A stretch of 64,000 nt of DNA from Vibrio crassostreae 9ZC13 (GTDB lineage: Bacteria > Pseudomonadota > Gammaproteobacteria > Enterobacterales > Vibrionaceae). This document shows positions 45,629 through 53,117 of this stretch, piece after piece; position 1 is the first letter of the stretch; each line of letters begins with the position of its first letter. The notes beneath the pieces were generated by a model. The model ran no database searches and was not told where the DNA came from. It was given only the letters and a program-made list of their open reading frames with translations. The stretch is from positions 856,903 to 920,902 of the forward strand of contig NZ_AJYZ02000041.1 of NCBI RefSeq assembly GCF_000272045.2. The letters are read 5' to 3'. The translations under genes were made by a program, and so were the position numbers.

Positions 45629-45982
45629 ATGCCTCGCGTAAAACGTGGTGTACAAGCTCGTGCACGTCATAAGAAAGTTCTAAAACAAGCTAAAGGTTAC
45701 TACGGAGCACGTTCACGTGTTTACCGCGTAGCTTTCCAAGCAGTTACCAAAGCTGGTCAATACGCTTACCGTGACCGTCGCAACAAGAAACGTCAATTCC
45801 GTCAACTTTGGATTGCACGTATCAACGCGGCATCTCGTCAAAATGGTCTATCTTACAGCCGTTTCATCAATGGCCTAAAGAAAGCATCTATCGAGATCGA
45901 CCGTAAGATTCTTGCTGACATCGCAGTATTCGACAAAGCAGCATTTGCTGTTCTAGTTGAAAAAGCGAAAGCATCTCTATAA
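45629..45982 (+). CDS. rplT: Ribosomal protein bL20
   Basis: The 117-residue basic protein opens with MPRVKRGVQARARHKKVLKQ, the L20 signature. L20 is an early assembly protein of the 50S subunit and, in E. coli, represses translation of rpmI and itself. The gene ends the operon with a strong terminator. Confidence 0.98.
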   Translation: MPRVKRGVQARARHKKVLKQAKGYYGARSRVYRVAFQAVTKAGQYAYRDRRNKKRQFRQLWIARINAASRQNGLSYSRFINGLKKASIEIDRKILADIAVFDKAAFAVLVEKAKASL

Positions 45983-46007
45983 TTTAGAGTTAGCTTAAAG
46001 GTTTAAG

Positions 46008-46033
46008 AAAAGGAGAACTTCGGTTCTCCTTTT
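46008..46033 (+). terminator. Terminator of the thrS-infC-rpmI-rplT region with UUCG tetraloop
   Basis: An 11-bp perfect stem (AAAAGGAGAAC / GTTCTCCTTTT) closed by the stable C(TTCG)G tetraloop, with a T run. Confidence 0.92.
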
Positions 46034-46064
46034 TTATTGCCTGTAATTTGGCTTTGCCATACTC

Positions 46065-46127
<63 letters not shown>

Positions 46128-46206
46128 CCTAATTTTTATTCGCTTGAACACGCATTCTGGTATATAAACATTTACCTAACCTTTAAATGTAAAGCGACCG
46201 AAATAA

Positions 46207-46521
46207 ATGACCGCACCGACCACTATGACGTTCTTCGAACGTTTTGAAACTGACATCCTATCTGGCAAGAAGACGATTACTATTCGTGATGAATCTGAGC
46301 GAGACTACCAGCCAGGCAGTGTTGTGGAAGTATCGACGCTAGAGCAAGACCGTGTGTTCTGTAATCTTAAGATCATCAGCGTTGAGCCAATTTTGTTTGA
46401 TGACTTAGGTGAGTTCCATGCTCAGCAAGAGAACATGACGCTGCAAGTACTGAAAGACGTGATTCAAGATATCTACCCGGGTATCTCTCAACTGTATGTG
46501 GTTTCTTACGAGCTTGTGTAG
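46207..46521 (+). CDS. yqfB: N4-acetylcytidine amidohydrolase, ASCH domain, YqfB type
   Basis: This 104-residue single-domain protein is very close in pattern to E. coli YqfB: TFFERFETDILSGKKTITIR followed by DESE, and HAQQENMTLQVLKDVIQDIY followed by PG. That enzyme hydrolyses N4-acetylcytidine to cytidine and acetate. The proposed catalytic lysine (of SGKKTITIR), threonine and glutamate (of the DESE stretch) are all present. The gene is 68 bases upstream of a hypothetical gene in the same direction and may be co-transcribed with it. Confidence 0.92.
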   Translation: MTAPTTMTFFERFETDILSGKKTITIRDESERDYQPGSVVEVSTLEQDRVFCNLKIISVEPILFDDLGEFHAQQENMTLQVLKDVIQDIYPGISQLYVVSYELV

Positions 46522-46589
46522 CCCGCTTTAAATAGAATTTGTTGATCAATACTGCGTCTAACGCAGAGCAATGATAAAGGGAAGCCACA

Positions 46590-47039
46590 ATGAGTGAATT
46601 ACAGAGCGAAACAGTTCAGCAAATTTTGCTTCAACTTTATTGTCGTGAGCAAAATGAGCAGCCGTTAATCTCTAGAACTGATCTCGACATTGCTCTTTAT
46701 GATAGCGAAGGCTTTCTAGCGTGGCGTGACACAAGGCGTAACTTTACGGTCAGTGATATCGAGAATCGAGTTTGGGTGAAGAGCTGCCCCGGCGGTTACA
46801 TCACTGAAGTGCACTTCAATGCTGACGGTTCTTTGATTGAATATCGTTTGTTCGACCGATTTGAAACAACAGGGCAGTGGCAACTAAAAGACGGTTTGTT
46901 ACACGTCGAGATTCTGAAGGGTGAGAACTGCTACCAGTTTGCTGTTGTGGCTCGTGCTGACCTTAATATTCACTCTGCGGTTGAGTATAAGAGCGGAGAG
47001 CTGCATTCGTACTTGAAGCTTGTTCAAGTTGAAAGCTAA
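46590..47039 (+). CDS. Hypothetical protein, beta-rich
   Basis: I do not recognise this 149-residue protein. It is soluble and predicted to be rich in beta strands from about residue 30 on (GGYITEVHFNADGSLIEYRL, GQWQLKDGLLHVEI), which suggests a small beta-barrel or sandwich. There is no signal peptide. A shared terminator with the convergent kinase gene follows. Co-transcription with yqfB is possible. Confidence 0.75.
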   Translation: MSELQSETVQQILLQLYCREQNEQPLISRTDLDIALYDSEGFLAWRDTRRNFTVSDIENRVWVKSCPGGYITEVHFNADGSLIEYRLFDRFETTGQWQLKDGLLHVEILKGENCYQFAVVARADLNIHSAVEYKSGELHSYLKLVQVES

Positions 47040-47067
47040 ACGCTGGTTCGTTTAATTAGCATATAAA

Positions 47068-47091
47068 AAAGCCAACAGTGATGTTGGCTTT
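47068..47091. terminator. Bidirectional terminator
   Basis: A perfect 10-bp stem (AAAGCCAACA / TGTTGGCTTT) with loop GTGA, between the convergent hypothetical and LRR-kinase genes. Confidence 0.88.
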
Positions 47092-47120
47092 GTTGTCTTC
47101 AATCTGACTGAATACTTCTA

Positions 47121-48359
47121 TTAAGCTTCGAAGTTCGCCAATCGAGTATAAAGCTCGCTGTCTTGATCTTGCTTTGCACAAATCGTCAGTAGGTCTTCAA
47201 TAAAGTACTTCAATGCACGTGCTTCAATTCGGCGAATACCTTGTTGATGTTCTTCAGTTAGGTAGCCGTAGATAGTCGCAGCGCCAAAGTCACCAAAGAT
47301 CATCTGACCTTGTTCGTTCACTAAAGTGTTGTGAGCGTATAGATCACCATGAGAGACTTTATTGGCATGAAGGTGTTCAAACACATCAATCATCTGCTCT
47401 GTAATGCTATTGATTTGAGCAATTGAAAGTTCGAAACCTTCTGGGAAAGTATCACGCGTGCAAGTCTCGAGTGTTGGTGGTAGCCCTAGGTTGTAGTAGC
47501 TGTTTGGAATGAGTTCCATCACCAAAGCTAGGTAATCTTGTTCCTCTACTTGGGCGATAGATTTTACCAAGTTGTTATGGTGTCCAGCCTGCAAGCACGC
47601 TTCCAGTTCATCATGTGGGTAGCCGTCACTGGTGACTTCGCCTTTAAACACTTTAACCGCCACTTCCTGTGGAAAATCGAAGTCGCTGTTTAGCCAGCTT
47701 GCATGCGAGATCACGCCAGATGCGCCTTGGCCAAGTACTTGATTCAGTGAATAGCTTTGAGAGCTAACCGCAGGTACACTATCTAAGCTGCTAGGGTGTT
47801 TGCAAAACGGGTTACCCGCAAACGCTAACCAAGCCAGTTTTGGTAGCTTGATAAGGAACTCTGGGAATTCAGTCAACTGGTTTGCAGACAGGCGAACTAG
47901 CTCAAGGTTGGATAGGTTTTCCATGCTTTCTGGTAACACGCGAATCTTGTTACCCGCCAATGCCAGTTTCTGTAGTCGCGGTCTTTCACCTAGTGAGCTA
48001 GGCAGGGCCTCAATCTCATTGTCGGTCAGGATCAACCAGCGTAATTGAGGTGGTAGAGATACTTCACTTACGGTTTTGATTTGGTTGGTCTTGAAACCGA
48101 TCATTTCAAGCTTAGGAAGTGACCCAAGAACATCAGGCAGGTGCGTAAACAGGTTATTCGACGCGAAGATAATACGCAGGTTAGTTAGCTTTGATAACTC
48201 GGCTGGTAGGTCTGACAGCTGATTACCTGAAAGGTCTAGGATCTCAAGAGAATCTGCAAGCTCTATGATTTCTAGAGGAAACTCGGTGAGACTTTCCGAC
48301 AGTTTTAAGCGCTTAATACCTTTAAGTTGCCCTGATTTTAATTGTTCTAGAGTATGCAA
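47121..48359 (-). CDS. Soluble leucine-rich-repeat protein kinase
   Basis: The 412-residue protein joins about seven leucine-rich repeats (residues 15-185; LxxLxLSxNQLxxLP pattern) to a Ser/Thr-type kinase domain (about 200-400). Kinase landmarks are present: glycine loop LGQGASGVI (209-217), Lys236 in AVKVFKG, catalytic loop HGDLYAHN with Asp339 and Asn344, and metal-binding DFG at 357-359. The usual HRD arginine is replaced by glycine, as in non-RD kinases. No membrane segment or signal peptide is seen, so it is probably cytoplasmic. The lobe after DFG is short (about 53 residues), which may limit the substrate-binding part. The substrate is unknown. Confidence 0.88.
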   Translation of the reverse strand: MHTLEQLKSGQLKGIKRLKLSESLTEFPLEIIELADSLEILDLSGNQLSDLPAELSKLTNLRIIFASNNLFTHLPDVLGSLPKLEMIGFKTNQIKTVSEVSLPPQLRWLILTDNEIEALPSSLGERPRLQKLALAGNKIRVLPESMENLSNLELVRLSANQLTEFPEFLIKLPKLAWLAFAGNPFCKHPSSLDSVPAVSSQSYSLNQVLGQGASGVISHASWLNSDFDFPQEVAVKVFKGEVTSDGYPHDELEACLQAGHHNNLVKSIAQVEEQDYLALVMELIPNSYYNLGLPPTLETCTRDTFPEGFELSIAQINSITEQMIDVFEHLHANKVSHGDLYAHNTLVNEQGQMIFGDFGAATIYGYLTEEHQQGIRRIEARALKYFIEDLLTICAKQDQDSELYTRLANFEA

Positions 48360-48418
48360 ACCTTAGCCTTATGAATAGATGTTCGAGGCGTGTAGTTTAC
48401 TTGTCTCAATCGAGAAAG

Positions 48419-48441
48419 GCGAGCACCGGAGCGATGCTCGC
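48419..48441 (-). terminator. Possible terminator of the ABC-F gene
   Basis: A 7-bp stem (GCGAGCA / TGCTCGC) with a 9-base loop. The minus-strand tail is CTTTCTC, only weakly T-rich. Confidence 0.45.
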
Positions 48442-48473
48442 GTAACTACACTAAGTGAACGAATTTACGAAGG

Positions 48474-50048
48474 TTAAAGTCGTATATGGTTTTGGCTGAC
48501 GCCGACCTCCTTAACAAAATCAGCATCATGACTCACCAAGATAAATGCGCCTTGGTATTCACGTAAAGCGGACGCCAATACTTGCTTTGAGTCGATGTCT
48601 AGATGGTTGTCCGGTTCATCGAGCAATAGAAGCGGGGTGTCTTGTTTGTGGCTAACGATCAACATCGCCAGTTTCATTTTTTCACCACCACTTAAATGAG
48701 ACACTTTTCGGTATACGGAGTCTCGCCTGAACCCTATTCCAGCGAGCAAGGTTCGTGCGTCACTTTCTGTTAACCCAAAGCTGTGTGTCATCAAACTATC
48801 GAATATGGTGTCGTTGGTGTCTAACAGGCCAAAATGTTGATCCAAGTATACGGTCGCCCCTAAGCGCTTAATGGATCCGATATAGTTCGAGTGCTGGCCA
48901 TGAATGGCTTTTAACAGAGTCGATTTTCCGCACCCGTTAGCCCCGGTTAGATAGCATCGTTCGCCTTGTGATAGAGATAAGCTAATAGGAACACCAGAAC
49001 CAAAATTTAGGCGACACTCTTCAACGGTTAATAGTGAGTGTTTTTTAGTAGCATTCGCTTGTTGTAGGTACAACGCTTGCGGCTTCAGTTGCTCTTGCTG
49101 TTCTTTAAGAGATTGAAGCTTATGTTGGTTTTGATCCTTTAAGTTCTTGTGGCTTGTTGCCGATGCGCCTTGGGTTCGCCCTGCTTTATCTTTCATGGCA
49201 TCCAATAATATCTTGGGTTGGCTACCTGATTTTCGGAGTCGGTTACCTTGAGCCTCACGTTGTTGAGCTTTTTCCTTGTTAATCTGAGCTTGGCGCTCGA
49301 GTCGTTTCTTTTCCGATTGATGATGCGTTATCTGCTTGTCCAGTGCTTCACTTTGACTCGACATTTGCGTGAAGTAATCATCGTAGTTTCCTTTGTAGAA
49401 ACGTAATCCCAAACTGTTGAGATGATAGATCCCTTCCATGTGTCTCAATAAGCTTCGATCGTGACTGACGACAAGCACTTTTCCTTCAAATAACTGGCAC
49501 TGTTCTAGTAACCAATTACGCCCGTCGCTATCCAAATGGTTTGTCGGTTCGTCGAGAATCAGTACGTCGTAGTTTGATACGAATAAGCGATGAAGCTGCA
49601 ATAGGGATAGCTGCCCGCCGCTCAATGTATGGCACGGTGTGGTTAACCCACTGGTTATTTTCAATGTGGCTAAAAGTTGCTTTGTGTTCGCTTGTAAATC
49701 CCAATCCTCGCCAACGATATTGAAGTGCTGAAGTTCGCAGCTGCCTTGTTCTATGGCATGTAATGCGTCTAACTTTTCGGTGATCCCCAAGAAGTCAGCA
49801 ATGCTGGTTGTGCTATCCAATAGCTTTGAAGGCAACTGGGAGTAAAAGCCGATCGAGCCTTGTTTGGAAATGCTGCCTGATGTGGGTTGTGTTTGCCCGA
49901 CCAGTAACGAAAGCAGTAGTGACTTCCCAGCCCCATTTCTTCCGACCAAGCCTGTCAGGCGACAGCTCAAAATAAAGGTGATGTCTTTGAATAACCACTC
50001 ACCAGTATCGAGCTGGAATGAGAGATTGTTGGCTAATATAGTAGGCAT
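48474..50048 (-). CDS. ABC-F family ATPase
   Basis: The 524-residue protein has two ATPase domains and no membrane helices, the ABC-F layout. Domain 1: Walker A GRNGAGKSLL, signature LSGGQLSLLQLHRL, Walker B LILDEPTNHLDSDG. Domain 2: Walker A GANGCGKSTL, signature LSGGEKMKLAML, Walker B LLLDEPDNHLDIDS. The charged linker between them (about 225-330, rich in Lys, Gln and Glu) would reach the ribosome. Members either tune translation or protect ribosomes from antibiotics; I cannot tell which. A hairpin that covers the ribosome-binding site hints at attenuated expression. Confidence 0.9.
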   Translation of the reverse strand: MPTILANNLSFQLDTGEWLFKDITFILSCRLTGLVGRNGAGKSLLLSLLVGQTQPTSGSISKQGSIGFYSQLPSKLLDSTTSIADFLGITEKLDALHAIEQGSCELQHFNIVGEDWDLQANTKQLLATLKITSGLTTPCHTLSGGQLSLLQLHRLFVSNYDVLILDEPTNHLDSDGRNWLLEQCQLFEGKVLVVSHDRSLLRHMEGIYHLNSLGLRFYKGNYDDYFTQMSSQSEALDKQITHHQSEKKRLERQAQINKEKAQQREAQGNRLRKSGSQPKILLDAMKDKAGRTQGASATSHKNLKDQNQHKLQSLKEQQEQLKPQALYLQQANATKKHSLLTVEECRLNFGSGVPISLSLSQGERCYLTGANGCGKSTLLKAIHGQHSNYIGSIKRLGATVYLDQHFGLLDTNDTIFDSLMTHSFGLTESDARTLLAGIGFRRDSVYRKVSHLSGGEKMKLAMLIVSHKQDTPLLLLDEPDNHLDIDSKQVLASALREYQGAFILVSHDADFVKEVGVSQNHIRL

Positions 50049-50058
50049 AAAAATACCT

Positions 50059-50085
50059 CCCTTTACGTGTAAACGAGTAAAAGGG
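50059..50085 (-). promoter_or_regulatory. Hairpin covering the ABC-F ribosome-binding site
   Basis: On the minus strand CCCTTTTAC pairs with GTAAAGGG (one bulge), and the right arm is part of the AAAGGGAGG ribosome-binding site 6-7 bases before the ATG. A five-codon frame (MLEPM) at 50116-50099 could be a leader peptide, but has no clear ribosome-binding site. Confidence 0.45.
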
Positions 50086-50116
50086 GTGAGGCGCTTTTCT
50101 ACATAGGCTCCAACAT

Positions 50117-50455
50117 AGGAGTTTAAGAATAGATCGCCAAGACGTTACTTAGGTAGATGACCAATCAAAGATAGAAAAGTTGCGTTGAGATAATTTCTGC
50201 CTTTGAGGTACAGTTCTGCAAGATGCATGTTGTCAAAATACGGATCTTTAAGAACTTGATTTGTCGCGAAAATAGATGACGAAGTAACGCCCACTAACCC
50301 CGAGTGTCCAAATGATTTTTATAAAAATAAATCGGATGTCAGGATGTTAGTACTTCATTATGGCGTTATTCTCTTTTGAAATGATGGTGGGATGGTACTG
50401 AAAGAACGTACTCTGAGTCAATATGCTGAGGTGGTTAAATTGTGTTCAAATAATT
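50117..50455. other. Intergenic region between the TetR and ABC-F genes
   Basis: About 340 AT-rich bases upstream of the ABC-F gene. Apart from its presumed promoter I see no gene or strong structure. Confidence 0.4.
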
Positions 50456-50476
50456 AAAGCGCCTGTGTGGCGCTTT
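50456..50476 (-). terminator. Terminator of the aldehyde dehydrogenase-tetR operon
   Basis: An 8-bp stem (AAAGCGCC / GGCGCTTT) with a 5-base loop, followed on the minus strand by TTTAATTATTT. It lies 84 bases after the TetR gene; between them is a short AGAGCTT-type repeat (about 50527-50548). Confidence 0.65.
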
Positions 50477-50559
50477 AGTGATCATTATTGGAAATAAGTT
50501 GAGTCTAGAATTTATATCTTTGGGTTTAGAGCTTAGAGCTTAGAGCCTTGGGCTTAAAG

Positions 50560-51138
50560 CTACTTGGTTTGCCCGCCGACAGCTCGCCAGCACATGTCAA
50601 AGCTATCGCTGATGTACTTGGCTGACTGCTCTGGTGGCAACTCATTCTGTTCAATTAACCAGTTTGCACAAATCAAAAAGTGGCTGTGGATGAAGTGCCT
50701 AACAAGATTGATGTCTAATACCATCAGTTCACCAGTTTCTTGTCCTTTCAAAATGATCTCGTCTAACGATGCGAACATCTTTGAGACGATGACTTCTCGA
50801 GTTTGAGTCGTTGGGTCGAAATGAACATTGGTGAAAAACTTCATCGCAACTGGATTTTCTAGCGCCCATTCAAGCCCTGTGATCCACATGAACTTAAAGG
50901 CTTGGTAGCGATCTTGTTCAGCGATTTCGGTGTGCTGGTCAAGGGTAGAAAATAGCTCTATTTTCAGTTCACGAAACAGTTCATCAATCAGTAGAGATTT
51001 GTTCTCGAAGTGGTGAAACAGTGTCGCCTTTGCTACGCCTGCTGTTTTCGCTATTTGTCCTGTAGATGTGCCCTCGAGCCCTTGCTGAGAAAAGAGCAGG
51101 AGCGCAGCATCTAGGATTTTTTGCCTTTTCGTAATCAT
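50560..51138 (-). CDS. TetR-family transcriptional regulator
   Basis: The 192-residue regulator has the TetR helix-turn-helix (ILDAALLLFSQQGLEGTSTG, then QIAKTAGVAKATLFHHFENK) in residues 8-50 and a helical ligand-binding part after it. Its ATG overlaps the stop of the aldehyde dehydrogenase gene in an ATGA, so both are made from one transcript. It probably represses this operon through the palindrome at 52593-52612. An aldehyde or lipid ligand is a guess from the neighbour. Confidence 0.93.
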   Translation of the reverse strand: MITKRQKILDAALLLFSQQGLEGTSTGQIAKTAGVAKATLFHHFENKSLLIDELFRELKIELFSTLDQHTEIAEQDRYQAFKFMWITGLEWALENPVAMKFFTNVHFDPTTQTREVIVSKMFASLDEIILKGQETGELMVLDINLVRHFIHSHFLICANWLIEQNELPPEQSAKYISDSFDMCWRAVGGQTK

Positions 51139-52571
51139 CTATTTAGTACTTTGAACAGAATCTTTTTAATTGGGTTGTTGTAAGGAGGGTGCATTAACTT
51201 AGTGAAGTTAATTTTTCCTCTACTTAGAACGGTTTTGGCATGGCTAAAGGTCTTGAAGCCTTCAATACCGTGATAGTGTCCCATGCCTGAAGGGCCAATG
51301 CCACCGAACGGCGCATCTTCTGCTGCCACATGCACTAGCGAGTCGTTGATACAAACACCGCCAGAATGCGTATTCGATAAGAACTGGTCTTGGGTCTGTT
51401 TATCATGACTCATCAGATACAGAGCAAGTGGACGTTCTCTTGCTGTGATGTAGCTGATCGCTTCTTCAATAGAGTCATAAGGCACGATAGGCAGAATAGG
51501 GCCAAACAACTCTTCTTGCATCGCAACCATATCGTCGTTCACTTCGGTTAGAAGGTGTGGCGTCATTCTGTGGTTTACATCATCTTGTGCTTGTTCGGTG
51601 ACAGTGTGAATAACCGCGCCTTTGGCTTGTGCGTCTTCGATAACACCTTTCAAGCGATTGTATTGGCGCATGTTGATCACTGAGGTTAAGTCTTTGCTCT
51701 CAATACCGGCTTTATAAAGCTTCTTGAAATAACGCTTATAGGCTGTGATGAACTCGTCCGATTTTTCTCGCGGCAATAAGATGTAATCAGGCGCTACACA
51801 TATCTGGCCAGCGTTTAAGCTTTTTGCAAACAGGATACGTTCAACAGCGTCAGCTACATCAAAATCAGGGGCAATGATGGTTGGAGATTTGCCGCCTAAC
51901 TCCAGGGTAACTGGTGTTAAGTTGTTAGCCGCTGCTCTCATAACGTGTTTACCCACAGCGGTTGAGCCTGTGAAAAGGATATGGTCAAACGGCAGTTGGC
52001 TAAATTTAGCGGAAACGTCAGCTTCGCCTTCGATAACAGCGATCTGATCTTCACTAAAGCCTTCGGCCAACATCGCTTTTAAAACTCGGTTGGTCGCTGG
52101 AGTAAACTCCGACATCTTGAGCATCGCCGTGTTGCCCGCTGCTAACGCTGTGATCAGAGGGCCTAAAGAGAGCATGACTGGGAAGTTCCAAGGCACGATG
52201 ATACCAACCACACCTACTGGCTGATAATGCACAGTAATCTTGGCTGGTGTTAGCATCAAGCCGGCTTTTCGACGTGAAGGCTTCAACCACTTCTTCAGGT
52301 TTTTATCACTGTAATTGATCTGGTGTAGGGAAGGGGTGATGTCAGCAATTAAGCTGTCGTGCTCTGCTCGATGGCCATAATCTTCTGATACCGCTTCAAT
52401 TAACTGCTCTTGGTAGCGCATTAATAGTTTTTTCAAGACTGAGAGATCATTTCGTCTCTGATCAAGTGTTGGATTAACGTTGTTACGGTAGTGATCTTGT
52501 TGTCGGTTGAATATTTGATCCATGTCGTTGGTGCTCGACGTGTTTGGTTCAAGGTCTAGATTATGGCTCAT
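51135..52571 (-). CDS. Aldehyde dehydrogenase, coniferyl-aldehyde-dehydrogenase-like
   Basis: The 478-residue enzyme oxidises an aldehyde to the acid with NAD(P). Landmarks are VVGIIVPWNFPVML (cofactor-binding entry), LFTGSTAVGKHVM, the general-base LELGGKSP and the catalytic cysteine in NAGQICVAPDYIL. The short C-terminal region and GGVCINDSLVHVAAEDAPFGG resemble the coniferyl aldehyde dehydrogenase subgroup, which also includes fatty-aldehyde enzymes; a lipid aldehyde is as likely a substrate as a lignin-derived one in a marine organism. Confidence 0.92.
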   Translation of the reverse strand: MSHNLDLEPNTSSTNDMDQIFNRQQDHYRNNVNPTLDQRRNDLSVLKKLLMRYQEQLIEAVSEDYGHRAEHDSLIADITPSLHQINYSDKNLKKWLKPSRRKAGLMLTPAKITVHYQPVGVVGIIVPWNFPVMLSLGPLITALAAGNTAMLKMSEFTPATNRVLKAMLAEGFSEDQIAVIEGEADVSAKFSQLPFDHILFTGSTAVGKHVMRAAANNLTPVTLELGGKSPTIIAPDFDVADAVERILFAKSLNAGQICVAPDYILLPREKSDEFITAYKRYFKKLYKAGIESKDLTSVINMRQYNRLKGVIEDAQAKGAVIHTVTEQAQDDVNHRMTPHLLTEVNDDMVAMQEELFGPILPIVPYDSIEEAISYITARERPLALYLMSHDKQTQDQFLSNTHSGGVCINDSLVHVAAEDAPFGGIGPSGMGHYHGIEGFKTFSHAKTVLSRGKINFTKLMHPPYNNPIKKILFKVLNR

Positions 52572-53117
52572 AGTATCCCCTAAATTCTAAGGCTGACCGA
52601 TTGGTTGGTCAGTTAAAATTACAAGAAGATTGAACCGAATACAAGATATGCGCGAGAAAAGTTCAAAAATTGAGCGGTTACAACATTGAAGTGAGCGAGT
52701 TCTAGTAGGAAGAATGAAGTGTTTATCGGCATCGAATCGCGGGACACAAGCTGTGTTGGTGATAGCGAGAGTTCAGATTGTGAAGTGCTTATATTTGTCA
52801 CAACTCTGACTTAACCTCACTCAATTTACTAAAAATCTTTTGGTTTCTGCACATTTTTTCTCCCTAATTTAATGTGAGAAATTGCTTTATATTTAATGCG
52901 CTTCAGCCTGTTTTTTACCCTAAAACCTTGTAATTCCTTACCTGTCATTTTAAGTCGATCTGTCGATAAAAAAACGTAATCGTCACCACAAATATCAATG
53001 GTTGGACTCGCTCTTAATAATATCGGTTAATGCAGCCAACAAATCGTTTTTGAACGCTTTTTGTTGGGTTATACCTCGCTATTCCAAAGAGGTATCTTCT
53101 GTCGATGGCCCTATAGT
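52572..53117. other. Divergent promoter region between the aldehyde dehydrogenase operon and speA
   Basis: About 545 AT-rich bases. It holds the TetR-like palindrome next to the dehydrogenase and, at 53036-53067, an 8-bp inverted repeat (CCAACAAA / TTTGTTGG) that would form a stem in the speA leader. No ORF is convincing. Confidence 0.5.
52593..52612 (-). promoter_or_regulatory. TetR-type operator
   Basis: CTGACC and GGTCAG half sites flank eight bases (CTGACCGATTGGTTGGTCAG), 22 bases before the aldehyde dehydrogenase start. This is the usual form of a TetR-family site and implies autoregulation. Confidence 0.7.

Noticed and set aside
53061..53117. TTG at 53061 as the speA start
   Set aside because: It lies within a predicted leader stem, without a spaced ribosome-binding site, and the first 19 residues do not resemble the enzyme family. 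The GTG at 53118 is only a better guess.
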